10,614 bases of DNA from Accumulibacter sp. (lineage in GTDB: Bacteria > Pseudomonadota > Gammaproteobacteria > Burkholderiales > Rhodocyclaceae): positions 1 to 10,614 of the forward strand of contig DPSD01000643.1 in assembly GCA_003538495.1 (NCBI GenBank), given 5' to 3'. Numbering within the stretch: the stretch's first letter is position 1; every line of letters starts with the position of its first letter. The translations under genes and the position numbers were made by a program. The notes under the pieces were generated by a model. It searched no databases, was not told the origin of the DNA, and was given only the letters and a program-made list of their open reading frames with translations. Positions 1 through 5,979 of this stretch are shown here, one piece after another.

Positions 1-169
1 CCGGCATCGGCCGATGCCGGGACGCCAGCGTCATGCACACCAACTGGCTCTTGTCGCCGATTTCGGCGGCAGCGATCAAGGCAAAGCTGGTCGCGGCCGT
101 CGCCGACCATTCAAACACATCGCCGGCGCCCAGCAGCGTGGTGACGGGCTGTAGAAAGCTCTCTTCCAT
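1..169 (-). CDS. UPF0016/GDT1 family cation transporter, N-terminal part (runs off left edge)
   Basis: The first 56 codons of an integral membrane protein are present; the rest lies beyond base 1. The translation begins MEESFLQPVTTLLGAG and carries the family hallmark E-x-G-D-K-S (E36 to S41, in AAEIGDKSQLVCMTLASRHR). This acidic motif is the cation-binding signature of UPF0016/TMEM165/GDT1 transporters, which move Mn2+ or Ca2+ across membranes; bacterial members have been linked to Mn2+ export. The start is chosen at the ATG (169-167) because a GGAG lies six bases upstream on the minus strand. The gene lies 234 bases downstream of the DUF4124-type gene on the same strand. A possible -10 element (TATACT, minus strand, 251-246) sits in that gap, but I find no good -35. 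Some bacterial homologues are controlled by the yybP-ykoY Mn2+ riboswitch; I looked and could not recognise its conserved core here. Family assignment is firm; the transported ion is inferred. Confidence 0.85.
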   Translation of the reverse strand, partial: MEESFLQPVTTLLGAGDVFEWSATAATSFALIAAAEIGDKSQLVCMTLASRHRPMP

Positions 170-373
170 CCAGGTCTCCGAAAACCTCCCTGGAGGGCGC
201 CAGCAGCAATGGCCACCAGGCACGCCCCCCCCGGCGAGGTACGCGAGTATAGCCCCTCAGCCAAACCCCTTGGGCATATTGAAGTCGCCGCAGTCGCCAC
301 TTCAGCGCCGCTCGCCGGAGAAAGGTGGTACGGGGCCGGGCGAGGCGGGCGGGTCCGAGAGTGCGTCCGCCTC

Positions 374-398
374 AGGCCTTGCCTCGGCCAGCAGGCCT
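374..398 (-). terminator. Weak stem-loop just after the DUF4124-type gene
   Basis: An 8-bp stem (374-382 with one bulged T, pairing with 391-398) and an 8-base loop lies directly after the stop codon of the DUF4124-type gene. It has no U-tract on the minus strand, so if it acts it may attenuate transcription or protect the 3' end rather than terminate. The short palindrome AGGCCT at both ends could also be chance in GC-rich DNA. Confidence 0.25.
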
Positions 399-403
399 GC
401 GCA

Positions 404-949
404 TCATTCTCGCCGTGCTGGCGTCAGTTGGCTCGCGCGATGGACATAGAAGCGTACCGGCGCAGAGGAAATCAGCACCTTGCCGGAGAGGGCGATCACC
501 GAGACCTGCAGTTGATGCTCGACGCTGTCCACCGCCGCCAACTGCCATTCCGCGGCGCTGACGTCGAACTGCAGCGTGCTGCGCGTGGTCGGTAGCGCCG
601 TCTTGTCGAGGCTGACGACGAGAACATCGCCCTGAGCCGCCCGCAGCGCCGGGGTGATGCTTACCCGGACAGGGATCTGGCCGGTATTCGAGTGTACGGT
701 CCCGCCACTTTCCGGCTCGCTGATGCTCAGCGCCTGGTAGGGTACGGCAACCGCTGCCGCCGCTGGCTGAACGGTCGCCGCGGGCAGCGGGCTGGACGCG
801 TCGATCGGCGGCAGCACCATCTCGCGCGACCCTTCGCTCGGCAGGTCCGAGAAGACCGGGCCATCGTCGTCACGGGTTTCGTACACTGGCTGCGCCGCGG
901 TGGTCGCCGAAAAGAGCAACGCCAGGAGAAAGCAATGAATGGTTTTCAT
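404..949 (-). CDS. Secreted DUF4124-type protein with Ig-like C-terminal domain
   Basis: A protein of 181 residues. Residues 1-19 (MKTIHCFLLALLFSATTAA) form a Sec signal peptide, with likely cleavage before QPVYETRDDDG. Residues about 20-48 resemble the short DUF4124 motif (aromatic residue, acidic D/N-G turn, F/Y-S-D), here VYETRDDDGPVFSDLP; the tryptophan usual in 'Y-x-W-x-D' is missing. An Ala/Pro-rich linker follows (about 49-72). The rest (about 75-175: ISEPESGGTVHSNTGQIPV and on to APVRFYVHR) matches the Ig-like half seen in longer members, with its 'P-x-x-G' entry, 'L-D' strand and final 'S-S-A-P-V-x-F' strand. Function is unknown; it is expected to be periplasmic. In betaproteobacteria such genes often lie near glnA/ntrBC, but no such neighbour is visible. 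The much longer open frame upstream (to 1510) is ignored because the signal peptide fixes the start at 949; the Shine-Dalgarno site there is poor (GGACGACGGAC). A possible -10 (TATATT, minus strand, 994-989) lies about 40 bases upstream. Confidence 0.8.
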   Translation of the reverse strand: MKTIHCFLLALLFSATTAAQPVYETRDDDGPVFSDLPSEGSREMVLPPIDASSPLPAATVQPAAAAVAVPYQALSISEPESGGTVHSNTGQIPVRVSITPALRAAQGDVLVVSLDKTALPTTRSTLQFDVSAAEWQLAAVDSVEHQLQVSVIALSGKVLISSAPVRFYVHRASQLTPARRE

Positions 950-1249
950 GTCCGTCGTCCGGTTGGGTTGTGGCGTAGGGCCAAAAGGAATATAGCATGC
1001 ACGTTCGTCCAGTGAGCCGGGTCGCCGGGGCGGGCGCCGCGCGGCTTCGATGATCTCTGCCGGTCCGTTGCCTGGCCTGATCGCGGAAGCGGAAGGAGCA
1101 CCCGCCCTGTCCTCGCGCAACGCGCAGAAGCCGTCAGGATCCGGAGGGCGGAATCGACGGTTTGGCGCCGCTCCAGCACGCCAATGGTCCAGCGACGAGG
1201 CGGACAAGGCCGCTGAAGGAGGTCGCGATTTCGATGTGCTTCCATGCCA

Positions 1250-1279
1250 TTGACCGCTTGCCGGTCGCGGAGATATAGT
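1250..1279 (+). promoter_or_regulatory. Candidate sigma70-type promoter for the ABC/PLD/DUF1269 operon
   Basis: TTGACC at 1250-1255 and TATAGT at 1274-1279 each match the sigma70 consensus at five of six positions, with an 18-base spacer. Transcription would start near 1286, giving a leader of about 178 bases before the ABC start codon. This is the best promoter-like match I found in the window. No operator is obvious beside it. Confidence 0.45.
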
Positions 1280-1302
1280 CGCGCCTGAAAAATTCGCTGG
1301 TG

Positions 1303-1336
1303 ATTCCGGCCGCTCGTCCGATCGATCAGCGGGAAT
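1303..1336 (+). promoter_or_regulatory. Stem-loop in the leader of the ABC operon
   Basis: ATTCC (1303-1307) pairs with GGAAT (1332-1336), and CGCT (1311-1314) pairs with AGCG (1328-1331). This gives nine base pairs with a 3-base bulge and a 13-base loop. It lies about 17 bases after the predicted transcription start. It matches no riboswitch I know; it may stabilise or regulate the leader, or be chance. Confidence 0.25.
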
Positions 1337-1463
1337 GTCCCCCCAGAATGAAGAACCAGGCCCCGGATGAAGTCGCTTACCGTGCTGGCTGCGTCGCCGT
1401 CGGCGGCCGGCCGGTCGTCGGCAAGGCTGGCGACACGACTGACCCGCACCCAGGAGCAAAGCA

Positions 1464-3293
1464 ATGACGACCCAGCCTGCCGCCACGGACGCCCCTGTCA
1501 CGTCGAGCAAGATGCGCCTGGTGAGGGACTTGCTGGAGCCCTACCACCGCTGGCTGGTAGTCATCCTGGTGGCGATGGTGGTCGAGACGGCGATGTCGCT
1601 GGCCGCGCCGTGGCCGCTCAAGATCATCCTCGACAACGTCGTCGGCGATCACAAGCCACCGCGTTGGCTGGATGCGATGCGTTTCATCGACCTTGGCGGC
1701 GACAAGATGGAACTGGCTGCCGTGGCGGGCGCTGGCGTTCTGCTGATCGCCGTGCTCGGCGCCATTGCCAGCTATATCGACAACTACTACACCGAGAGCG
1801 TCAGCCAGTGGGTCGCCCACGACCTGCGAATGCGCGTGTACGACCATCTGCAGCGCCTGTCGCTGGGCTATTACGACACTCACCAGACTGGCTCCATCCT
1901 GTCCACGCTGACCGCCGACGTGAAGACCATCCAGGGCTTCGCGTCGTCCGGCACCCTGAGCATCCTGGTCGACCTGCTCACGATCTTCGGGATGCTGGGC
2001 ATCATGCTCTGGCTCGACTGGGATTTCGCACTGATCGCCATCGGCGTAACGCCCTTCCTGCTGATGTTCGTGGCGCGTTTCAACCGGGCGGTCAAGGCGG
2101 CCACCCGCGAAGTGCGCCGCTACCAGAGCGACATCGTCGCCTCGGTACAGCAGGGTCTGGAATCGGTGCGCATTGTCAAGGCGTTCGGCCGCCAGGAACT
2201 CGAGGCGAACCACCTCGCCGAGGCGAGCCACGCGACCGTCGACGCGGCGCTGCAGGCGCGGCGGGTCAAGTCGCTGCTCTCGCCGGCGGTGTCGATCTCC
2301 GTCGCCATTTGCACCGGCTACGTCCTGTGGCGCGGCACCGGCCTGGTGATGGCCGACCTGATGACCGTTGGTTCGCTGACGGTTTTCCTCACCTACCTGG
2401 GCAAGTTCTTCAAGCCGGTGCAGGATCTGGCCAAAATGAGCAACACCATCGCCCAGACAGCAGTCGGCATCGAGCGCATCCAGCTGATTCTCGATACCGA
2501 CGACTCGCTGCCGGAGAAGGATGGCGCGCTGGATCCGGGAACGTTGCGCGGCGAGATCGTTTTCGACCACGTGGCCTTTGCCTATAACGCCGAGGCCAAG
2601 GTGCTCAGCGACGTCGTCTGCAGGATCGCTCCGGGTCAGTTGGTCGGCGTCGTCGGTCCGACCGGTGGCGGCAAGTCGACGGTGGTCAGCATGATCCCGC
2701 GCTTCTATGACCCGACCGCCGGAACGGTGCGCATCGACGGCGTGGACGTGCGCGACTACGACCTGCAGGCGCTGCGCCGGCAGATCGGCTTCGTCCTCCA
2801 GGACACCGCGCTGTTCCATGGCACGGTCCGCGAGAACATCGCCTACGGGCGGCCCGGCGCAACCGACGAGGAAGTCGTCGAGGCGGCGCGACTGGCCAAC
2901 GCCGACGAATTCATCTCGCGCATGGCGCACGGCTACGACACCATGGTCGGCGAGCGCGGCATGACCCTCTCCGGCGGCCAGCGCCAGCGCATCGGGATTG
3001 CCCGCGCGGTCATCCGCAACGCGCCGATCCTGATCCTTGACGAGCCGACCGCGGCGCTGGATACCGAGTCCGAGAAGCTGGTGATCGACGCCCTCGAGAA
3101 GCTGATGAAGGGGCGCACCGTGCTGACCATCGCCCACCGCCTATCGACCATCCGCCACGCCGACACGATCATCGTCCTCAAGGGCGGGGTCGTTGCCGAG
3201 CAGGGCAACCATACCGAGCTGCTGGCGCTGGGCGGCGTTTATGCCGACCTGTACCGGGCTCAGGTCCAACCCGCGCCGTCCGCCGACGCCTAG
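1464..3293 (+). CDS. Half-size ABC exporter (fused transmembrane and ATPase domains)
   Basis: A protein of 609 residues, the normal length for a type IV (MsbA-like) half transporter that works as a homodimer or heterodimer in the inner membrane. Six hydrophobic segments lie near residues 31-50, 84-104, 164-185, 188-206, 271-291 and 299-316. The nucleotide-binding domain spans about 362-600 and is complete: Walker A GPTGGGKST (398-406), Q-loop Q446, signature LSGGQ (502-506), Walker B ILILDEPTA with D526 and E527, and H-loop H558 in AHRLST. No catalytic residue is missing, so it should hydrolyse ATP. The start is supported by AGGAG seven bases before the ATG. There is no peptidase domain and no adjacent membrane-fusion or outer-membrane partner, which argues against a type I secretion system. 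The substrate is unknown; lipids, lipid-linked sugars or hydrophobic drugs are typical of the family. The next gene starts 18 bases after the stop, so co-transcription with the PLD-like gene is likely. Confidence 0.93.
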   Translation: MTTQPAATDAPVTSSKMRLVRDLLEPYHRWLVVILVAMVVETAMSLAAPWPLKIILDNVVGDHKPPRWLDAMRFIDLGGDKMELAAVAGAGVLLIAVLGAIASYIDNYYTESVSQWVAHDLRMRVYDHLQRLSLGYYDTHQTGSILSTLTADVKTIQGFASSGTLSILVDLLTIFGMLGIMLWLDWDFALIAIGVTPFLLMFVARFNRAVKAATREVRRYQSDIVASVQQGLESVRIVKAFGRQELEANHLAEASHATVDAALQARRVKSLLSPAVSISVAICTGYVLWRGTGLVMADLMTVGSLTVFLTYLGKFFKPVQDLAKMSNTIAQTAVGIERIQLILDTDDSLPEKDGALDPGTLRGEIVFDHVAFAYNAEAKVLSDVVCRIAPGQLVGVVGPTGGGKSTVVSMIPRFYDPTAGTVRIDGVDVRDYDLQALRRQIGFVLQDTALFHGTVRENIAYGRPGATDEEVVEAARLANADEFISRMAHGYDTMVGERGMTLSGGQRQRIGIARAVIRNAPILILDEPTAALDTESEKLVIDALEKLMKGRTVLTIAHRLSTIRHADTIIVLKGGVVAEQGNHTELLALGGVYADLYRAQVQPAPSADA

Positions 3294-3311
3294 TTTTCGG
3301 AGTCCATAGCC

Positions 3312-4382
3312 ATGCCCCGCTCGCTGATAGTCCTCCCCGACGACACTGCCCAACGGATCGTCGATGCCATCGCCGCGGCCAGGGAGTCGCTACGGATCAA
3401 GATCTTCCTGTTCTCGGACCCGACTCTGCTGGCGGCGGTGATCGACGCGCAGCGCCGCGGCGTCCAGGTGCGGGTGATGCTCAACCCTGCCCGGCGCAGC
3501 GGCGAGGTCGAGAACGGCGCGACCCGCGAGGCGCTGCAGGCGGCCGGCGTCGAAGTCGCCGACAGCAACCCCGCCTTCGATATCACGCACGAGAAGTCGA
3601 TGGTGGTGGACGGCGAAACGGCGCTGGTGCAATCGCTCAACTGGGACACCGAGAACCTCACCGAAACCCGTGACTACGGCGTGTTCACTTCGCACCGGCA
3701 CGAGGTGGACGAGATCGTCGAGTGCTTCGACGCCGACTGGAACCGCGAGCATTTCGATCCCGGCGAGGACTCGCACCTGGTGTGGTGCAACATCAACGGG
3801 CGCAACCGGGTGGCGCGGTTCATCGACGCGGCGCAGGAAACACTGTTCCTGCAGAACGAACGCTATCAGGACGAAGTGATCATCGAGCGCCTGGTCCGCG
3901 CCGCCTGCCGCGGCGTTCAGCTGCACGTGCTGGCGCGCCCGGCGCACACGCTCAAGGCCGGCAAGCTCGTCGAGGGGATCGAGGGGCTGCGCATCCTGCA
4001 GGATCTCGGCGCCAAGGTGCACAAGCTGCACGGACTCAAACTGCACGCCAAGATGATGCTCGCCGACGGCAAGCGCGCGATCATCGGGTCGATCAACCTC
4101 GCCCCGGGCAGCTTCGACAGCCGGCGCGAACTGGCCATCGAGGTCAACGACGAAGCGGTCGTCAAGCGCGTGCAGCAGGTGGCGCAGCGTGACTGGAGCA
4201 ACTCGCGCCCTCTCGACCTCTCCGACGAAGGACTGCTCGCCGATCTCAAGGAGAGCGAAGCCGACGTCGCCGAGATGCTGGCTCTGAACGATGACAACGG
4301 CAAGAACAATCACGGGCATAATGGCAAGCATGACGGTGGTAACCAAAATGGCCATCACGGCGGCCGCCACGGCGGACACTGA
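3312..4382 (+). CDS. Phospholipase D/cardiolipin synthase-like protein with two HKD motifs and a His-rich tail
   Basis: A protein of 356 residues with two HxKx4D catalytic motifs. Motif 1 is H93, K95, D100 (HEKSMVVD, followed by SLNW). Motif 2 is H245, K247, D252 (HAKMMLAD, followed by GSINL). Both motifs are intact, as needed for the phosphatidyl-enzyme mechanism of PLD-superfamily enzymes, which hydrolyse or transfer phosphodiester bonds in phospholipids or sometimes nucleic acid. I see no signal peptide and no membrane segment, unlike bacterial cardiolipin synthases A/B with N-terminal helices, so it is probably cytoplasmic or peripheral. The last 31 residues (about 326-356) are a low-complexity tail rich in Asn, Gly and seven His, such as KNNHGHNGKHDGG and HHGGRHGGH, suggesting metal binding. 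GGAG (3299-3302) precedes the ATG by nine bases. The 18-base gap after the ABC gene suggests coupled expression and perhaps a shared lipid substrate (inference). A nuclease role cannot be excluded. Confidence 0.85.
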   Translation: MPRSLIVLPDDTAQRIVDAIAAARESLRIKIFLFSDPTLLAAVIDAQRRGVQVRVMLNPARRSGEVENGATREALQAAGVEVADSNPAFDITHEKSMVVDGETALVQSLNWDTENLTETRDYGVFTSHRHEVDEIVECFDADWNREHFDPGEDSHLVWCNINGRNRVARFIDAAQETLFLQNERYQDEVIIERLVRAACRGVQLHVLARPAHTLKAGKLVEGIEGLRILQDLGAKVHKLHGLKLHAKMMLADGKRAIIGSINLAPGSFDSRRELAIEVNDEAVVKRVQQVAQRDWSNSRPLDLSDEGLLADLKESEADVAEMLALNDDNGKNNHGHNGKHDGGNQNGHHGGRHGGH

Positions 4383-4470
4383 AGAGACGCAGCCAGGCGA
4401 TGCCGACCCGCCACAACCCAGGCGGCGCATACGCTCCGCGCAATACCCACCCCCCGAAGGAGAATGTTTC

Positions 4471-4974
4471 ATGAGCAACCTGGTAGTAATCGCCTACGAC
4501 GACCAGTTCAAAGCCGAGGAAGTCCGCACCATGCTGCGCAAGATGCAGCAGGAATACCTCATCGATCTCGAAGACGCCGTGGTCGCCGTCAAGGATGACA
4601 ATGGCAAGATCAGACTGCATCAGATGTACAAGCTGGCGGCGGCCGGCGCCTTGAGCGGCGGCTTCTGGGGCGCCCTGATCGGCCTGATCTTCATGAGCCC
4701 ACTGCTCGGCATGGCTATCGGCGCCAGCACCGGTGCGATCGGCGGCGCCTTGACCGACGTCGGCATCAACGACGACTTCATGAAGGAACTCGCCGCGTCT
4801 TTCAAGAACGGCAGCTCGGTACTCTTCGTACTGGTACGCAAGGCGACGCCCGACAAGGTGCTGGCCGAACTGCAGGGTACCGGCGGCAAGGTCATCAAGA
4901 CTTCGCTCACCCACGAAGAAGAAGAGAAACTGCAGGCCGTGCTCAGCACCGCCAAGGCGCCTGCCGCGGACTGA
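4471..4974 (+). CDS. DUF1269 family membrane protein, copy 1 (intact glycine zipper)
   Basis: A protein of 167 residues. Residues 1-50 (MSNLVVIAYDDQFKAEEVRT and on) and 104-155 form the conserved soluble parts of DUF1269. Between them, about residues 57-95, lies a hydrophobic glycine-zipper hairpin (GGFWGALIGLIFMSPLLG, then GASTGAIGGAL) expected to insert in the membrane. The family's function is not established; I know of no firm biochemical role. An open frame extends upstream to 4291, but the start at 4471 is set by AAGGAG (4457-4462) eight bases before the ATG and by the match with the second copy, which begins identically. It lies 88 bases after the PLD-like gene on the same strand and probably belongs to that operon. 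Confidence 0.88.
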   Translation: MSNLVVIAYDDQFKAEEVRTMLRKMQQEYLIDLEDAVVAVKDDNGKIRLHQMYKLAAAGALSGGFWGALIGLIFMSPLLGMAIGASTGAIGGALTDVGINDDFMKELAASFKNGSSVLFVLVRKATPDKVLAELQGTGGKVIKTSLTHEEEEKLQAVLSTAKAPAAD

Positions 4975-5027
4975 AACCTGCTTCTGCGGGGGCGCTCCCC
5001 TGCGGTCGCGCAACGAGGTGAATGCGC

Positions 5028-5159
5028 ATGGGTCCGAGCGTCTACCATTGGCTGCTGATCGCCGCCTTCGCCGGCATCGTGATCCGGGTGTTCGGCCGCA
5101 AGCGGAAAGCGCGCTTCGATGACGATGCCCGAATTCCTTTCGAAGAAGGGAAGGACTGA
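5028..5159 (+). CDS. Orphan CcoQ/FixQ-like small membrane protein
   Basis: A protein of 43 residues: a short N-terminus, one membrane segment at about residues 8-23 (WLLIAAFAGIVIRVFG), a basic patch (RKRKARF, 24-30) and the ending DDDARIPFEEGKD. The pattern 'membrane helix, R/K-R-K-x-R-F, acidic/Ala, LPF-acidic' is that of the CcoQ (FixQ, subunit IV) protein of cbb3-type cytochrome c oxidase, which stabilises the oxidase. No ccoN, ccoO or ccoP is nearby, so this is an orphan and may not serve an oxidase. The ATG at 5028 is preferred because GAGGTG (5015-5020) ends seven bases upstream; an in-frame ATG at 5022 is too close. It lies 53 bases after DUF1269 copy 1 and 112 bases before copy 2, and is likely co-transcribed. 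That the gene is real is fairly likely; the family name is moderately supported. Confidence 0.62.
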   Translation: MGPSVYHWLLIAAFAGIVIRVFGRKRKARFDDDARIPFEEGKD

Positions 5160-5195
5160 GGCAGGAGCGCGCTGGCGGTGGCATCGCGATCCGGG

Positions 5196-5211
5196 CGGAG
5201 CAAGCGCTCCG
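5196..5211 (+). promoter_or_regulatory. Small intra-operon hairpin
   Basis: CGGAGC (5196-5201) and GCTCCG (5206-5211) form a 6-bp stem with an AAGC tetraloop between the CcoQ-like gene and DUF1269 copy 2. No U-tract follows. It could be an RNA-processing or pausing site, or chance in GC-rich DNA. Confidence 0.2.
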
Positions 5212-5271
5212 TCTACGATGACGAAGCGCATGATTCAACCGTATGACACAACCAAATCAGGAGAACGTTTC

Positions 5272-5769
5272 ATGAGCAAGCTGGTGGTAATTGCCTACGA
5301 TGATCAATTCAGGGCGGAAGAAGTACGCACCACGCTGCGCAAGCTGCAGCAGGGCCATCTGATCGACCTCGAGGAGGCGCTCGTCGCGGTTAGGGACGAA
5401 GCAGGCGAGGTGACGCTGCTGCAGATGTACAAGCCGGCCGCTGCCGCTGAGGTCCGCAGGGGATTCTGGAACACGCTGGTCGGTGCGATCGTGATGAACC
5501 CGGTTCTTGGCATGGCGACCGACGCGCGCAGCGGGGCGATCAGAGGCGCGCTGGCAGGCGCTGGCGTCGACGACGAGTTCCTGAAGGATCTCGCGGGAAC
5601 TTTCCAGAACGGTAGCTCGGTGCTCTTCGTGCTGGTCCGCCAGGCAACGCCCGACAAGGTGCTCGCCGCGCTGCAGGGAACCGGTGGCAAGATCATTGAG
5701 ACCTCCCTGTCACACGAAGATGAGGCAACGCTGCAAGCTGCACTCGACGCCGCACCGACTGCTAGCTGA
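5272..5769 (+). CDS. DUF1269 family protein, copy 2 (disrupted glycine zipper)
   Basis: A protein of 165 residues that aligns without gaps to copy 1, with about 106 of 165 residues identical by my hand count. The start at 5272 has AGGAG (5259-5263) eight bases upstream, and the bases around the start nearly repeat those of copy 1, so the duplication included the ribosome-binding site. The soluble ends are well kept (for example FQNGSSVLFVLVRQATPDK versus FKNGSSVLFVLVRKATPDK). The central hydrophobic hairpin is not: relative to copy 1, E60, R62, R63, N67, D84, R86 and R91 replace small or hydrophobic residues. It therefore probably no longer inserts in the membrane, or does so differently. The frame is intact and the ends are conserved, which argues for altered function rather than simple decay. 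The biochemical function is unknown. It is the last gene of the putative operon; I see no strong terminator after it. Confidence 0.85.
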   Translation: MSKLVVIAYDDQFRAEEVRTTLRKLQQGHLIDLEEALVAVRDEAGEVTLLQMYKPAAAAEVRRGFWNTLVGAIVMNPVLGMATDARSGAIRGALAGAGVDDEFLKDLAGTFQNGSSVLFVLVRQATPDKVLAALQGTGGKIIETSLSHEDEATLQAALDAAPTAS

Positions 5770-5979
5770 GAGCCGGCAGCCGCGCTGGGTCGGTACGCGG
5801 GCAGCGGGGTGAACAGGGATGCCTCGCGAAGCGGCCGCATTAGCCGGGTGGCTATACGCGTCGCCGCTCCTGCGCTTGGTGCCGATGGCACAGGGCTGAC
5901 GCCACTGCCTGCGCTACAGACGCTCATCACCGCCACCCGCCCCCGCTGATTGCCGAGTCGCCAATACTGCTTGAAGCCA

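Larger units (their letters stand above)
950..1463. other. Divergent intergenic region without a convincing gene
   Basis: This stretch of 514 bases separates the minus-strand DUF4124-type gene from the plus-strand ABC exporter gene. Open frames cross it on both strands, but they have Arg/Ser/Pro-rich translations typical of antisense GC-rich DNA, no good ribosome-binding sites and no motif I recognise. It contains a candidate promoter (1250-1279) and a leader hairpin (1303-1336), both pointing to the ABC gene, and a possible -10 for the DUF4124-type gene (989-994). A heavily decayed gene cannot be excluded. Confidence 0.6.

Noticed and set aside
170..403. A yybP-ykoY Mn2+ riboswitch before the UPF0016 gene
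   Set aside because: This family is often so regulated, but I could not find the conserved core segments on the minus strand. A covariance-model search with RF00080 would decide.
1020..1250. A decayed gene in the divergent intergenic region
   Set aside because: Short peptides in several frames matched no family I recognise, so I left it as intergenic. A BLASTX search would decide.
404..1510. A long minus-strand open frame of 368 codons that contains the DUF4124-type gene
   Set aside because: The signal peptide places the real start at 949. The upstream part is Arg/Pro-rich, has no recognisable domain and crosses the promoter region of the ABC operon.
1377..3137. A 586-codon minus-strand open frame
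   Set aside because: It lies opposite the fully motif-supported ABC exporter. Its His/Asp/Arg-rich translation is the usual antisense shadow of GC-rich genes.
4291..4470. N-terminal extension of DUF1269 copy 1 overlapping the PLD-like gene
   Set aside because: The internal ATG at 4471 has a strong Shine-Dalgarno site, and copy 2 begins with the same residues. The extension is out-of-frame translation of the PLD tail.
5119..5271. N-terminal extension of DUF1269 copy 2
   Set aside because: The start at 5272 has AGGAG at the right distance and matches copy 1. The extension overlaps the CcoQ-like gene in another frame.
5770..5979. A promoter or terminator between DUF1269 copy 2 and the kinase gene
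   Set aside because: Only short, weak stems (5 bp) and an isolated TATACG hexamer are present. Nothing stood out above chance.
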